Source: Ophiocordyceps camponoti-saundersi (nom. inval.)
Taxonomy: Eukaryota > Ascomycota > Sordariomycetes > Hypocreales > Ophiocordycipitaceae
NCBI GenBank assembly: GCA_003339415.1
Contig: PDHQ01000019.1
Location: forward strand, 124,001-188,000
Length of the DNA stretch: 64,000 nucleotides
Direction: 5' to 3'
Made by a program: the position numbers and the translations under genes. How positions within the stretch are numbered: the first letter of the stretch is position 1; the number at the start of each line of letters is the position of its first letter. Below are positions 36,307 to 48,332 of the stretch, in pieces. The notes under the pieces are model-generated. The model saw only the letters and a program-made list of their open reading frames with translations. It was not told where the DNA came from and ran no database searches.

Positions 36307-38136
36307 CGAATATGTATGTACATATGCATCTCGAGGCGGTGCCACAAAACGGGCAAGGGGGAGCATCGATGCTACCTCGATCAGCGGAGAAAGAAACAGA
36401 ACAGAGAGAGAGAGAGAGCGAGAGACCCTTGTTCCCCTATCTACGGGAACCTGGTTCAGTCCGGAGGGTCGCATTCGGATGGCCAATCTCCCTGCCGCCC
36501 ACAGCTGCAAGAATACTGATTGGCGAACACATTACATGCATACGGATGCGTACAGTGAGTTTGGGCAATAGTCGGCGAACAAAACGTCATCCAATAATTG
36601 GACTGTTCTACTCCGTATATCCGTTATAAACACACGCACACACTTACGCACACGAGAAGAGGGAGGGACAGAGAGAGAGAGAGAGATGGCCAAGCGGACA
36701 GCTAAGAAAAAGAAAAAGGAATAAATGCCGACGGGGGGGAACAAGGGAAAAAAAAGGGGGGGGGATACACATACATATAACGGCCCAAGGCCCGGATATT
36801 CCGTAACGACTCTAACGCAAGGGCATGCATCGCAAGTGCTCTCCTCTTCTACAAGAGCAGCTGGATGACTTTGACAGCGCCGGCTTCAACTCTTTGTGTC
36901 CCGTCGGGGAATGAACCGTCGACTTGCATCAAGGTATCGGTAGAAACAGAGACATGCAGAATGCATCCGTTCCGTAATCCGTACTCCTCTCCGAACATCA
37001 TACCATCTTTTCTCGTTTTCTTCGGCATAAACTGCCGACTGTTATAGCAGACTTTGTTGTGCATTCTTTCATCATCATCATCATCATCATCACATCATGT
37101 TGCGGCATTGGCTTTGTGCGTTCCCCCCCCCCCCTTTCCGTATATATGTATGTAGTGATCCGTACCATCCGGGCCAACGAGCAAGTGGAAGACGAAAGGT
37201 AACGAGTAAAAGAATCATGTCACATCACATCTGCCGTCTGTAGCCTGGAACAACGGGATGGAGTAAGACTTAAGAAACGACTCACGAGGAAGAAGATGGG
37301 GGAAAAAAAGGAAGCAAAGAGACAAAAGTTCATACGTCTACTTCAAATCCGCTGCTTGTCTCCCTCTCCTAGATCAGCCTCCAACAAAAAAAAACGCCAA
37401 GCATGTATGTATGTAAAAGTAAATACTCATCATCATGAATATCAAGATGCCACACAAGTGACACAACGCAAGCCAAACCCCCTCCCTTTTGGAGACACTG
37501 TCAGTAAACTTGGAAAAAAACAAACCACCGTCAAAAGCTGCAGATGATAAGGAATAAAACAAGCGGAATGCAGGACAAAAAAAAAAAGCCCCGATGATGA
37601 AACTGAGAAAAGGAAACAAGAAGAGAGGAAAAGGGGACAAAAGATCTTCCTGATAGAAAAGGAAGAAAGAAAGAAACCACCAAAGAAAGCCAAGAATAAA
37701 AGCCCGTTGGTCCAGACAGACAAACTATTTCTAAGGACTTTTTCTTCCCTTGCCTTGCCTTGACTTGACAGGGTCAAAAGAAGAAGAATAATCAGCTTTG
37801 CCTTTACCCCCCTTTCTTTCCCCTTTCTTTCCTTTTTCTCTCTCTCTCCTCTTTCTCGCTACTTGTCGTGTTAGTTGGATGGGAGGGAGATGATGCTAGA
37901 TGCGAAGGAAAAGTGCCAATGGACCACGTGGGTTTAAAAAGAAAAGCCACCGGTGGTCGTCTGCCGCGAGGGTGGATGGGTGTGAGTTTGTTGGAGGGAG
38001 GGGGGAACTCGTGTGAGGGTATGGCTTGCGTCAAATGTCTCTCTGCTCCTCTCTCTCTCTCTCTCTCTTGTGTGTGTGTGTGTGTGTGTGTGTGTCTGTT
38101 CTTGACATATGGAAGGGAGAGATGGAGTGAGGGAGA

Positions 38137-38265
<129 letters not shown>

Positions 38266-38318
38266 TGAGGGAGAGAGAAGAGGGAAGAGAGAGAGAGAGA
38301 GAAAGCACCAATCATCAA

Positions 38319-39053
38319 TCACTCCCCCCCCCCTCTCTCTCTCCCACATCTCCCCCTCCCATCATCACCCCCCTCCCCCCCCTCCTCAGACCTCCTCAAA
38401 TCCGCCATCCACATATCAAGTCTCAACTTCTTATCCTCATGCGCCTGCAACCTAGCCTCATAAGCCTTAGCCGAAGCAACAGTCCCCTCCCCAGCCGCGG
38501 ACTGCGCCAAAGACCAAAGCGTAAGATGCTCCACGATAGCCATGGAAGCCACGACAGCAATCTCCGCCACAGGACTAGGACCCCTCTGCCACGCGCAGGC
38601 AGCGGCGAAGATGAGGATGAAGGTATCCGCCGCGTCGCTCAAGAGGTTCAAGGCAAGAGCCCTTCTCGTCTCGTGGCCTCCGCAGCAGCCTTTTCCTTCC
38701 GAGGTGGCGAGTAGACCTCCCAGTAGGACGTCGCGGACGCCGAGGAGGGCGCTGAGGAGGTACGTCGCTCCGCTTCGCTCGCCGCCGACGAAGAGACCGG
38801 ATAGCAGGCCGGATGATGCCGCTGGGTAGCCGAGGCAGAGTAGGCCGCGCGCGATGTGTAGAGATGCCAGGCTGGTGATGGCTATTCTTTGCAGGCGGCT
38901 CGTTTCGGAAGGCGTGGACGTCGCTACTATCGTCGTCGGTTCTGCTTCCGCGTCCGGGCGGCGGATGGGACGTGGAGCGGGGGAGACGGTGCCGTATAAA
39001 AGTGGGGTTAGGACGGACATTGGTGCCGGGGCGGGGCCGGAGGCTTCCTCCAT
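38319..39053 (-). CDS. Small integral membrane protein, DUF4267-like
   Basis: About 244 residues from the ATG at 39053 (MEEASGPAPAP). An ATG at 39158 adds 35 residues that translate a (GATGAC)-type repeat and is less likely. Several hydrophobic segments follow: SLHIARGLLCLGYPAASSGLL; ATYLLSALLGVRDVLLGGLLA; ALNLLSDAADTFILIFAAACAW; VAEIAVVASMAIVEHLTLW. The order, with a YLL..LGVRDVLLG element and an Asp in the third segment, resembles the DUF4267 family of small fungal and bacterial membrane proteins of unknown function. The C-terminus is Gly/Glu-rich and uncertain. Function unknown. Confidence 0.65.
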   Translation of the reverse strand: MEEASGPAPAPMSVLTPLLYGTVSPAPRPIRRPDAEAEPTTIVATSTPSETSRLQRIAITSLASLHIARGLLCLGYPAASSGLLSGLFVGGERSGATYLLSALLGVRDVLLGGLLATSEGKGCCGGHETRRALALNLLSDAADTFILIFAAACAWQRGPSPVAEIAVVASMAIVEHLTLWSLAQSAAGEGTVASAKAYEARLQAHEDKKLRLDMWMADLRRSEEGGEGGDDGRGRCGRERGGGE

Positions 39054-39879
39054 GCTACCCGGGTAGGTAGGTAGGTATTCTGGATGGTATTTTTTTGATA
39101 GACGATGACGATGACGACGATGACGATGATGGGGAAAAGGGTGAATAGGAATGATCAATGAATCCCTTCAAGACAAACATAAAAGAAACAAAATCCCCCG
39201 CCCCCCAGATCTCGATAGAGAAGACGAAGAAGAAGCAAACAATACGAGCTCACTCCCTTTCCCCTCCCTTCCTATTCCTCTCTCTTCTATCCTCTTCCCT
39301 TTCTCCCCTCTTTCCTCTCTTCAATCCTACAAGGATTTCCCTCCCTCTATAAAAACAAAACACAAAGAGTGAAGAAAGTCTCACCGACAAGGCAGGCTGT
39401 CGTCAGAGTCCCGCGCGCGCAGTGACCTCCCTCCTTACCCACCCTCCATCATCATCATCATCACCCTCCTCCTACCATCCCTAGACATAAACGAGCGGCG
39501 ACTAAAAAAAAATGCCATCATGATGGATGTCGACACAAGAAAATAAAAAAAAAAACACCGGCTCCGAACCAATGACAATCCAAGACAAACCTCCTCTTTC
39601 TTTTCGCCGCAGTGCTGATCATGCAGAGTCTAGAGGAGCCAACCCTCCCTAACCCCAACCCCCGCCTCCCTTTCCCTCTCACCCCGCGTTTTCAATGATT
39701 ATTTGCTTCTTCCATCTACTCAAGGACGGAGAATCTTTCCATTTGGCCTTTTTACCGTCCGGCTTCTCCGTTAGAATCTCATAAGAATCTCGATGAGAGA
39801 AAGAAGAAGAAAAGAAAAAAGAGCCTAGACGTCGTCATCAATTTCTCCTATTCTCCTTCTTCTTCCCCCCTTTTCCTTG

Positions 39880-39911
<32 letters not shown>

Positions 39912-40467
39912 GGTCTTACCCACCTTGCTTTTAACAAGTCCGAACCCATTTCATAATTCACCTTTCCCATTCGTATCAACACCCTCAGCCACATCGTGAC
40001 GATCAACGCTGTGACCCAAAAGTCGCATCCCGGAGAGGGAGGGGGACGAGATAAGAGGGAGAGGAGGAAAAAAAAACTGCACACCCCCCCTTTTGGCCGT
40101 GCCGTGTCGCACTACGCCAGCCCGAGGAGGCGAGCCAACCGATAAGGCCCCTAAATACCTCATCACGAGCGCCTCTTCTGTTTCCCCCATCTGCCAAAGG
40201 GTAGCTTGTCGTAGTCTTTTTTCCGCCGTTGATCGTCCTCCTTCATTGCACTTGTCTTGACTGTTTCGTCCTCCTGACCGGTCCCGTCGTGACCCCTTCG
40301 GCTTCCACCGCCACAACCATGTCGGCTGGCAGTTCATCATCGTCAAAAGGTCGTGCGTGCGTTATGTATTGTGTTGATCATGTCCTCAATGCTTATCGCA
40401 CCAATCACCGCCCGCCAATGTGCAGAGCTGAGCCTCCCAATAACGCGCCCCGTCATCATCATCATCA
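39054..40467. other. Intergenic, membrane-protein 5' end to Esf1 3' end
   Basis: Contains the promoter of the leftward membrane-protein gene, with CT-rich tracts and short CAT repeats. A well-placed ATG at 40319 (context CAACCATG) opens a frame that runs into the Esf1 3' end and is not supported as a gene. Confidence 0.45.
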
Positions 40468-42495
40468 TCATCGTCGTTGCTTCTCCTTTTTCGTCTTCTT
40501 TCTCCCCTCCATCTCGTCGCCAGCCTTGCGCTTGTTGCTCCTCTGCTTCTTCTCTCGCACCTCTTCTAGCAGCTTCTTCATCCCGCTCGTTGCCTTGAAC
40601 TTGGGGTTAGACGGGTCAATGGCAAACTCGTGACTGTCGAACACGGCCTGGAATCGGTCGTCGCCGAGGTCCATCTCGAACCCTTCCTGCATCAACCCCT
40701 CCTTGCCCTCTTCCCTCGTCATCTTCTTCTTCTTTCTCCGCTTTCCCTTGTCCTTCTCCGCCCGCACAATCTCCTTCATGTCAAAGTGCTCCAACCCATC
40801 TGCCTCCTCTCCCATGATTCCCGACAACTTCGCCTTTTGTTCCGCCGACTCCGCCTCCGCCGCTTCCCGCGCCTCTCGCCGCTTGCGCCTCTCTTCCTTT
40901 CGTATCGCCGACTTCGACGCAGCCGCCGACGCAGGCTGGTCGGTCGTGAAGAAGGGGTCGTCGAATCCAAGATCCTCATCGGCTTGGTCGTCCTTTGATT
41001 CCTCTTCGGCCTCGGCATTGGCCTTACTGCCTTGGCGCTTCTTTTCCTTCCGCTCCCGCTCCTTGCGCTTGTACTTGTCAATCGTCGTCTCCTCCTGTGC
41101 CGTCTCCTCCTCCCTTCCTCCGGCGAGCGCTGGCGCAAATGTAATCTGCATCTCGCCTACGGGGCCGTCCTTTGACCTCTTGGCTGCCGCATCGTCCGTG
41201 ATCCCCAGCGCCTCACGCATCTTCTTGCGAGCGATTTCCCTTCGTGTCATGATGGCTTCATCGCCGGCTTCATCATCTACTTCGTCCTCGCTGTCGCTTG
41301 CTAGATATGTGCGCAGGTCGCTTTCCTCCAGGTCGGCCCGGCTCTGGCTAAAGGCCTTCTTGATAGACTTTTGGCGCGACGCCGCTTCCGGGTGCATGTC
41401 CCAAGTGAGCTTCACCTTGGAGCTCTGAAGTGCGTTGGTGACGAACTCGACGGGCTTGTATGAATCGGGCACTTCGCTGCATTGGTCTCGAGGCTCGTCG
41501 TCAAATACCACGTCATCGGGAACAAATCGCAAGTCGATAAAGTTTGACGATGCCTGGTACTCCGTTCCGTCTGTCGCCTCGTAAATGGCATGGGCGGTCT
41601 CTGGGTCGGAGCACACCACGACGGCGTAATAGTAACGTAGACGATCCAGCTGGTACGACCGCAGCGCGTCGCTGTCAAAGTCTTGATCGTCGCCCTCCTC
41701 TATCAACTCCTTCTTGATGGCCTCATCGCTGTCGCTGTCGTCGTCATCGTCTGAACCTGCGCCCACCCTCGACTTGTCTTTAAACAGGGCCTTTGGAGGA
41801 CCCTCGATTTCTTCCTGTTGCATGTGCTCCTTGCCAAATTCGCTCGGGTATATAGAAACGTCGATTATTCGTCCGGAAGTGGGTGGCACGAAGCTCGAGA
41901 ACAAGGCCATCAGGTCGGTCGACTTGATGTGGTCCCAGTCCAAATTCACGACGGCTATCCGCTTCGTCACTTGGCCAATCTCCACCTCGGCCTGCTCTTC
42001 TTGAAAACGATGCATGCCATGATGGCTATCGACTCCCTCCTCCCCTTCCTCCCCCGACTCGTCGTCCGAGCTGGAATCGGACTCGGAACAGGAAAAACCT
42101 CCATCTCGAGCTGGATCGCGCTTCTTTCGTATGTCCAATTCGTGGGCTGCCCTCAGTTCTCTCTGAACGATCTCTTCGTCGTCCATGTCGCCTTGATCGT
42201 CCGTATTTTCGTTTTCGTCTTCGTCTTCATCCTCCTCATCTTCGCTCTCGACTCGATAGAGCCGTTCCAGCGCCTTCTTCTTAGAGTCAGACTTGATTTT
42301 GCGACCGTAACGGTCCACCTTGGCGTTGGAGATGAAATCTTCCTCGACGAGCATGGCCGAGAACCGTTTGTCAATGGTTGTTTTGGTATGTTTCTTTGAC
42401 GGTAGTCGATAACGAGGATCGGTTTCGAAGCTTGCGAACCGCGCATCGGCGATGCCACTCGTTGAGGAGCGTCCATCTTTCTTTGGCTGCTTCAT
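40468..42495 (-). CDS. ESF1: Pre-rRNA-processing protein Esf1
   Basis: Single-exon, 675 residues from ATG 42495 (MKQPKKDGRSS); an in-frame ATG at 42540 adds 15 residues without family support. Esf1 is a nucleolar factor of the small-subunit processome needed for 18S rRNA maturation. Visible: the N-terminal DPRYRLPSKKHTKTTIDKRF signature, long Asp/Glu tracts, the core RIAVVNLDWDHIKSTDLMAL, and a C-terminal NUC153 region (DDRFQAVFDSHEFAIDPSNP) followed by a basic tail. The composition (acidic runs alternating with KKRK-type basic runs) is typical for the family. A 22-bp direct repeat lies about 95-135 bp upstream. Confidence 0.94.
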   Translation of the reverse strand: MKQPKKDGRSSTSGIADARFASFETDPRYRLPSKKHTKTTIDKRFSAMLVEEDFISNAKVDRYGRKIKSDSKKKALERLYRVESEDEEDEDEDENENTDDQGDMDDEEIVQRELRAAHELDIRKKRDPARDGGFSCSESDSSSDDESGEEGEEGVDSHHGMHRFQEEQAEVEIGQVTKRIAVVNLDWDHIKSTDLMALFSSFVPPTSGRIIDVSIYPSEFGKEHMQQEEIEGPPKALFKDKSRVGAGSDDDDDSDSDEAIKKELIEEGDDQDFDSDALRSYQLDRLRYYYAVVVCSDPETAHAIYEATDGTEYQASSNFIDLRFVPDDVVFDDEPRDQCSEVPDSYKPVEFVTNALQSSKVKLTWDMHPEAASRQKSIKKAFSQSRADLEESDLRTYLASDSEDEVDDEAGDEAIMTRREIARKKMREALGITDDAAAKRSKDGPVGEMQITFAPALAGGREEETAQEETTIDKYKRKERERKEKKRQGSKANAEAEEESKDDQADEDLGFDDPFFTTDQPASAAASKSAIRKEERRKRREAREAAEAESAEQKAKLSGIMGEEADGLEHFDMKEIVRAEKDKGKRRKKKKMTREEGKEGLMQEGFEMDLGDDRFQAVFDSHEFAIDPSNPKFKATSGMKKLLEEVREKKQRSNKRKAGDEMEGRKKTKKEKQRR

Positions 42496-43563
42496 GGCGA
42501 CAAATTTCGTCAGACCGTTGCCGGGAGTAAGTATCTGCATAGTATGAAGGGATCGTCATAGCTTCGTAGCGATTTTCACAATGTCATGTTTTCTGCCGGG
42601 CGGTCAAGCCTTTTCTGCCGGGCGGTGAAGCTACCTTGTTAGAAGCCGGAGCGGGAATCGTCAAGTTAAAGATCGTCAGCTACCAAAAGTCTTCGAGTAC
42701 CAAATCTGGTATTCGGGCCTCATCAAGGCTCAAAGGCATCATTTTTAAAGTCCACGCAGATCTCTTCCCCATGTTTCTACCTTTGGAGTATGTATGTATA
42801 TGTATCATCGCTGGGTCCAGCGTCGGACAGTCAACTCGTGACTCGACGATCAGCTTGTCATTGATCAATATTTTACGGATCCTACAGTTTCAGACTAAGT
42901 CTGTATCGGCGACTGTCACGGAGCAACCTGAGGGAATCGTTGAATGCTCCACTTCTGCTGTTGATAGCGGCCAGAGATACACTTTTGCAAGCCCAGTCGT
43001 TCAACTTCCTCGCTCTTCAGCAATCAACATGTCAGATTCTCAGACTTAGAAACACCGACCTCGACTGCTGAGACGTTGAAAGGTGCAACGTGTATCTATA
43101 GAGTGCACAACTACCTATGTTTCTAGTAAGTTATGACAACGCCGATGATGTCGTACATAAAAGCCTTGTCTTTTAAGTTTTACAGTGGCGCAACGCGCTC
43201 TCAAGATATCAACAAGCCTACGTTGGAATCGCACCTGCATGTATAAATAGTTTAGACTCCTGAATACGGGATATTATTACTAGCATGCTTTCTGTCCTCA
43301 TCCTCGATCACCAGGCAAATTGTAGTCTTCGGCTATCGATCAGTCTCCTGTGCTGGTGCTGTTCCTCTTCTCCTTACATATAGCGTCGTACATGGACACG
43401 CACCTGGTTTATGTGACTTCAGACTCAGAGGCGCCAACGAATCCCCAAACCTTGTACCGCTCTCTCTACTTCGTCAAGGCCGAGCTTGAGCCACATCTTG
43501 AGCTGGCAGATTAAAGCCCCGGGATACTTCTTCTGCGCATGATAAATGCACATTTTTCTCGCC
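42496..43563. other. Divergent intergenic region, Esf1 to aspartic-protease-like gene
   Basis: Contains the Esf1 promoter with a 22-bp direct repeat (42589-42631) and the promoter of the rightward secreted protein. Small frames lack coding character. Confidence 0.5.
42589..42631. repeat. 22-bp direct repeat upstream of Esf1
   Basis: Two copies of ttttctgccgggcggt followed by c/g and aagc, at 42589-42609 and 42611-42631, differing at one base. Lies 94-136 bp upstream of the Esf1 start; a possible promoter element. Confidence 0.85.
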
Positions 43564-45127
43564 ATGAAATTCCAGGGTGTTTTCTTGATAGAAGCACTCT
43601 TACTGGCGTCCTCCGCTTCTGCCATCCTGGTAGACGACAGTGCTGGACAATTAACGCCGAGTTTCTTCCCGTTTGTGTCTCTAAACCTGACAGAAAGAAA
43701 GGACAACAGCGCCACTACCGTCGTTCCCAACAAGCGTCAGCTCCAGGTTAACCTGAATCGTGATGTTCTTAAGAAGCAGTATATTGTCCAAGTCTCTATC
43801 GGCTCCCCAAGACAGGACATTGGTCTCTCTCTCGACTTGGCCTCGGACATCCTATGGACTAGAGAACGGTCGCCCGCGTCCCCGGCCACATCGATCGGAT
43901 TTGAGAAAAGCAAGAGCACAACGTTAAAGTCACTCGGAGGTTCCGCGACTGTGAACGATCCGCGACAGGATTGCGGAAAGGTTCAAACCCACAGTCACAG
44001 AGATACCTTTGCGATTGGTAAGTGGGAAAACACAAGCAATAGCTGGCATACATAAGCCATGCTTCAGGCTTACGTAGAGTGGAAAACATAGGGTCGGCTA
44101 TCATTCGCGAGTTGGCCTTTGGCACGGTGCCAGGTTATGAGAACGCAGCCGGTACAAACATCACAGGCACTCTGGGCATGGGTCCGCCGATCCAGCGTCC
44201 TGGCCAAGCTCGTAATGAACTATCCAACTCGTTCATGAGCGCTTTAGTTTCGCAGGGCTTCATCTCCAGAAGGGCTTTCAGTCTAAGCCTCGATGATCTC
44301 AAAGATGAAAAAGCTGGCTTTCTTCTCTTGGGAGGCATCGACAAAAAGAAGTTCGCCGGTACACTTAAGAAGCAGCCCATGATCAGAGGTGAGTATCAGG
44401 GAACGTGCGCTCACGAGGAAGCAATGTCGTGTAAGAATGGGTACGTTGATGAGGTCTACCTTTGGAGAAAGACAGAAACTCATCTGGTCTTTAACAGATA
44501 CGTTATTCCTGTCCACCGAATCTCCACGGACTCAGGTTGGGGACCCGCCGTTACAATTCGAGAAGTGCCCGAGGGGTTACCTTTCCTCCTCGATAGCTCC
44601 AGTGTCGTCAATTTCTTTTCCCCTGAAATCATTCAAGGGATCGCGAATCAAATACCTGGTGCCCGAGCCGCCAAGGACCTACCGCTATACGAGGTTGACT
44701 GTCAGCCGCGCCCAGCAAAAGGCTTCATTCAGTTCACCTTTGGTACCACAGTGATACAAGTCCCGCTTAGGAACTTTGTCTGGGAGGCCGAGATATTACC
44801 AGGTCGCTGCTTTCTGCCCATGATGGACAACAAGCGTATGTAACATTGACTCGTCAGCGATCGCTTACTGACGGAAGGACTTGACTAATATCTCGAGCAG
44901 TTTTCGGCTGTAATGTCCTTGGTCAATCTTTTCTTCGCTCGGCCTATGTGGTGATTGATCAAGACAACAGGGACATTTACCTGGCAAACAGGGTCGATTG
45001 CGGATCGAACTTGGCGGTGCTCCGGCCTTTAGACGAAATATCATCGTTTGTCGGGCAATGTCCTACCTTGATGAGGCCAGTTCGTCGGTATTTGGAGAAT
45101 ACAAGACAAAGTCTGGTAGGGGTTTAG
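43564..45127 (+). CDS. Secreted pepsin-like aspartic protease homologue with altered active sites
   Basis: Proposed exons 43564-44017, 44068-44388, 44476-44835, 44901-45127; 453 residues. Signal peptide MKFQGVFLIEALLLASSASA. The A1 fold is visible: QYIVQVSIGSPRQ then LSLDLASDILW (normally DTGSSDLW); GTLGMGPP; FLLLGGIDKKKFAGTL; LPFLLDSSSVVNFF (normally DSGTT); and a C-terminal CNVLGQSFLRSAYVVIDQDN. The catalytic Asp residues remain (about 91 and 298), but DTG became DLA and DSG became DSS, so activity is doubtful. Intron 1's acceptor could be CAG at 44067 (chosen; gives FAIGLRRVENIG) or AG at 44079. The second intron (44389-44475) is optional: the frame stays open across it, but removal restores normal spacing. 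Likely a pseudo-protease, perhaps a binding or decoy protein. Confidence 0.78.
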
Positions 45128-45878
45128 GAATATTGTGCAGAACGTGCCGGGGATATACATGGTCATTCTGTTGGACAACATGGGTTGAAGGGGACTATGT
45201 TCTACACGTCAATTTAGCCAGAGACCGGACTTACTTTATACTTTACAACCTCATTCACTCTGTTGAGCAATCATCCAACCCAAGAGTCTTGCACCCAGAG
45301 TCCTCCAGTTAAACAGATGGTTCCGGGACATCAAGAGTAGACATGAGAGATGCAAAACTGTTCTCCTAGTGAATTGAAGTCTCTTCCGTACCGCTACTAA
45401 GTGTAGAAGCGCTCGCCCAAAAACATCCCTTTTCTCTCTGCAGTGCTTCTGCTTTGGCAGGCTCTATTTCGTCCCCTGCCTTGCTCTCTTGTAGTGTCGC
45501 TGGCTGACATGAAGTTGAAGACGGTGTTTGGTCGGGCAAAGGGGCTGCTTACGACCGATTACTAAGAGGCGCCGATTCTTGAGTGCCGGTTTTGACAATC
45601 CTTTCGGGCGTCGGCAGAAGTAAATTCCGACGAATCTTGATCTCTGCTAAGAAAACAAAGTGACGGGCAAGACCCTTTACTTCGTCAACGACTCCATCCC
45701 GAAGGACTTGACGCAGAGGGAAAGTGCCTTTTCATCTGTGTCATGTTCTTACGCAGGTTCTCTACCCTTTTCCTCTTCCAACTCGTCAAACTCCAGCGGT
45801 CCTAGCAGCTATATCGAACCCCAGGCGAGAGACACGGAAGCCCAGTTCTCACGGGCAATTCACCAAAGAAAACTCGTG
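45128..45878. other. Intergenic, protease-like gene to DBP4
   Basis: Rightward gene on both sides. The frame open upstream of the DBP4 ATG (from 45660) has no family support and is treated as 5' leader. Nothing else seen. Confidence 0.5.
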
Positions 45879-48332
45879 ATGCCTCCACAGCGGCCTCAGA
45901 AGCCACTCAAGCTCAGCAAAACCGAGGCACGTCAGCTGAAGCGGAAGCGCGACCAAAATGATCGTCAAAACCTCACCACGGCGGTTGAGCATTTCGTACG
46001 TCCGAGAGATCCTCTCGCGACCCCAGCCCCGGACCCGGCCCCTTCACACTGCTGACACCCCAGGGTCTAGGATGCCAAGTCGACCGAGGTGAAAGCCTTC
46101 TCTGATCTGCCTCTGTCGCAGGCAACCGCGGACGGCCTCAAGGCGTCACACTTTCACACCCTGACCGACGTTCAGCAGCGGGCCATCCCTCTCGGACTAA
46201 AGGGTCACGACGTCCTGGCAGCCGCAAAGACAGGCAGCGGCAAGACGCTGGCTTTCCTCGTCCCCGTCTTGGAAAAGCTCTTCCGCGCCCAATGGACCGA
46301 GTTCGACGGACTAGGCGCTCTGGTCCTTTCGCCCACCAGAGAACTAGCTGTCCAGACCTTTGACGTCCTGCGCAAAATCGGTCGCAACCATGCCTTCTCG
46401 GCCGGTCTAGTGATTGGAGGTCACAGTCTCAAAGAGGAGGCAGAGCGCCTGTCTCGCATGAATATTCTGGTGTGCACTCCCGGTCGGATGCTGCAACACC
46501 TGGACCAGACAGCCGGCTTCGTTGCCGACAACCTGCAGATCCTGGTACTCGACGAAGCCGACCGCATCATGGACATGGGTTTTCAATCTGCTGTTGACGC
46601 TCTCGTCGAACATCTTCCAAAGTCACGTCAGACGCTCTTATTCAGCGCCACCCAGAGCAAAAAGGTCTCTGATCTGGCGCGCCTCAGCCTCCAAGACCCC
46701 GAGTACGTCTCGGTACACGAAGCCGCAGAGACGGCGACGCCGAAGAACCTGCGGCAAAACTACATTTTGACTCCTCTGCCCGAAAAGCTCGACACCCTCT
46801 ACGCCTTCATCAAATCCAACCTGAAGAGCAAGATGATTGTCTTTCTCAGTTCGGTCAAGCAGGTCCGCTTCGTCTATGAGAGCTTCCGACATCTGCAGCC
46901 CGGCATCCCCTTACTTCATCTACATGGCCGGCAAAAGCAGAATGCTCGTCTAGAAGTCACATCACGATTCACGGCAGCCAGGCACTCGTGCCTTTTTGCG
47001 ACGGACGTCGTCGCTCGTGGAATAGACTTTCCCGCTGTCGACTGGGTCATTCAGGTCGACTGCCCCGAGAATGTAGATACATACATCCACCGAGTCGGCC
47101 GGACAGCCCGATACGAAAGCAACGGTCGCGCCGTCTTGTTCCTTGATCCTAGCGAGGAAGAGGGCATGCTGAAGAACCTCGAAAGGAGAAAAATTCCCCT
47201 GCAAAAATTGAATGTGAAGGAGACGAAGAGATGCAGCATCAAAAACCAGCTGCAAGACATGTGCTTCCGAAGTCGGGATGTGAAATACCTGGGACAAAAA
47301 GCCTTCATCAGCTACACACAGGCGATACATCTGCAAAAAGACAAGGACGTTTTCAAGCTTGACAAGCTGGACCTGGATGGCTTTGCTGCCAGCATGGGTC
47401 TGCCAGGAACGCCTCAGATCAAGTTCCAGAAGGGCGAAGACGTCAAGAAGCTGAAGAATGCGCCGCGTGCAGGTCTGTCGAGCGAGTCAGACTCGGACGA
47501 CCAACAGCCGACAACGAAGAAGAGCAGCAAGAAAGAGGTCCGAACAAAGTATGACAAGATGTTTGAGCGAAAGAACCAGGACGTGCTGTCTAGCCACTAC
47601 GCGAAGCTCGTTCGGAACGACGATTTAGACGATGATAAGCAGCAAAAAGGCGACGATGACGATGACGACGACTTCCTCCGCATCAAGCGCCGCCTGAACG
47701 ACGACGATCTGGACGAGGAATCTCGCAAGGCAATGCACGGTTCCATCAAAACCATCGACGTCGGCGGCGACCAACCGTACGTAATCGATTCGAAGCGGCG
47801 AGAGAAGGCGCTCAAATCAAAGAAAAAGATGCTCAAGTTCAAGGGCAAGCCAACCAAGCTCGTTTTCGACGACGAAGGCCAACCACACGCCATATACGAG
47901 CTACAAGACGAACAAGACTTCGCGAAACAGGGCCCGGCAGAGGAGCAGAGAGAACAGTTCGTCGCGCTGGAAACGGCTCGCGCCCGCGACGCGGATGTCG
48001 ACGACAGGCAGCTTGCCAAGCAACGTCGGCGGGAGAAACGGGAGAAGAAGAAGGAGAAGGCCAAGGAGCTGCTGGAGCCGCGAGGGTCGAGATTTGCTGA
48101 TGACGATGCCCGCTTGCCTGAAGGTCACGACGATGATGCAGGTGGCGGCGAAGACCCGTTGGCCTTGATGCGCTCGCTCCCCCTCGCAGATGACGAAGTC
48201 GACGAGCGGCCGCGGAAGAGGGCTAAGCGCAAAGGCGGCAGAGCGTCGAGGGAGGGCCTGATCGAGGTAGACGCCCAGCCGGAAACGCTCGAGGACCTCG
48301 AGGCTTTAGCGACTGGGTTGCTGAATGGGTAG
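45879..48332 (+). CDS. DBP4: DEAD-box RNA helicase Dbp4/Hca4
   Basis: Two exons, 45879-45995 and 46071-48332; 792 residues. Dbp4 unwinds U14 snoRNA/pre-rRNA during 18S rRNA processing. Motifs in order: Q motif ([11 protein letters not shown]), [58 protein letters not shown] long acidic and Lys-rich C-terminal extension, typical of Dbp4, follows. The intron (GTACGT...CTGAC...TCTAG) joins TAVEHF to [14 protein letters not shown] in phase 0. The ATG at 45879 is chosen because [24 protein letters not shown] fits the basic N-terminus of the family. Conserved housekeeping gene. Confidence 0.96.

Noticed and set aside
40229..40633. Possible + gene beginning at ATG 40319
   Set aside because: Good start context, but the frame runs into the Esf1 3' end and encodes His/Ser repeats; no partner exon found.
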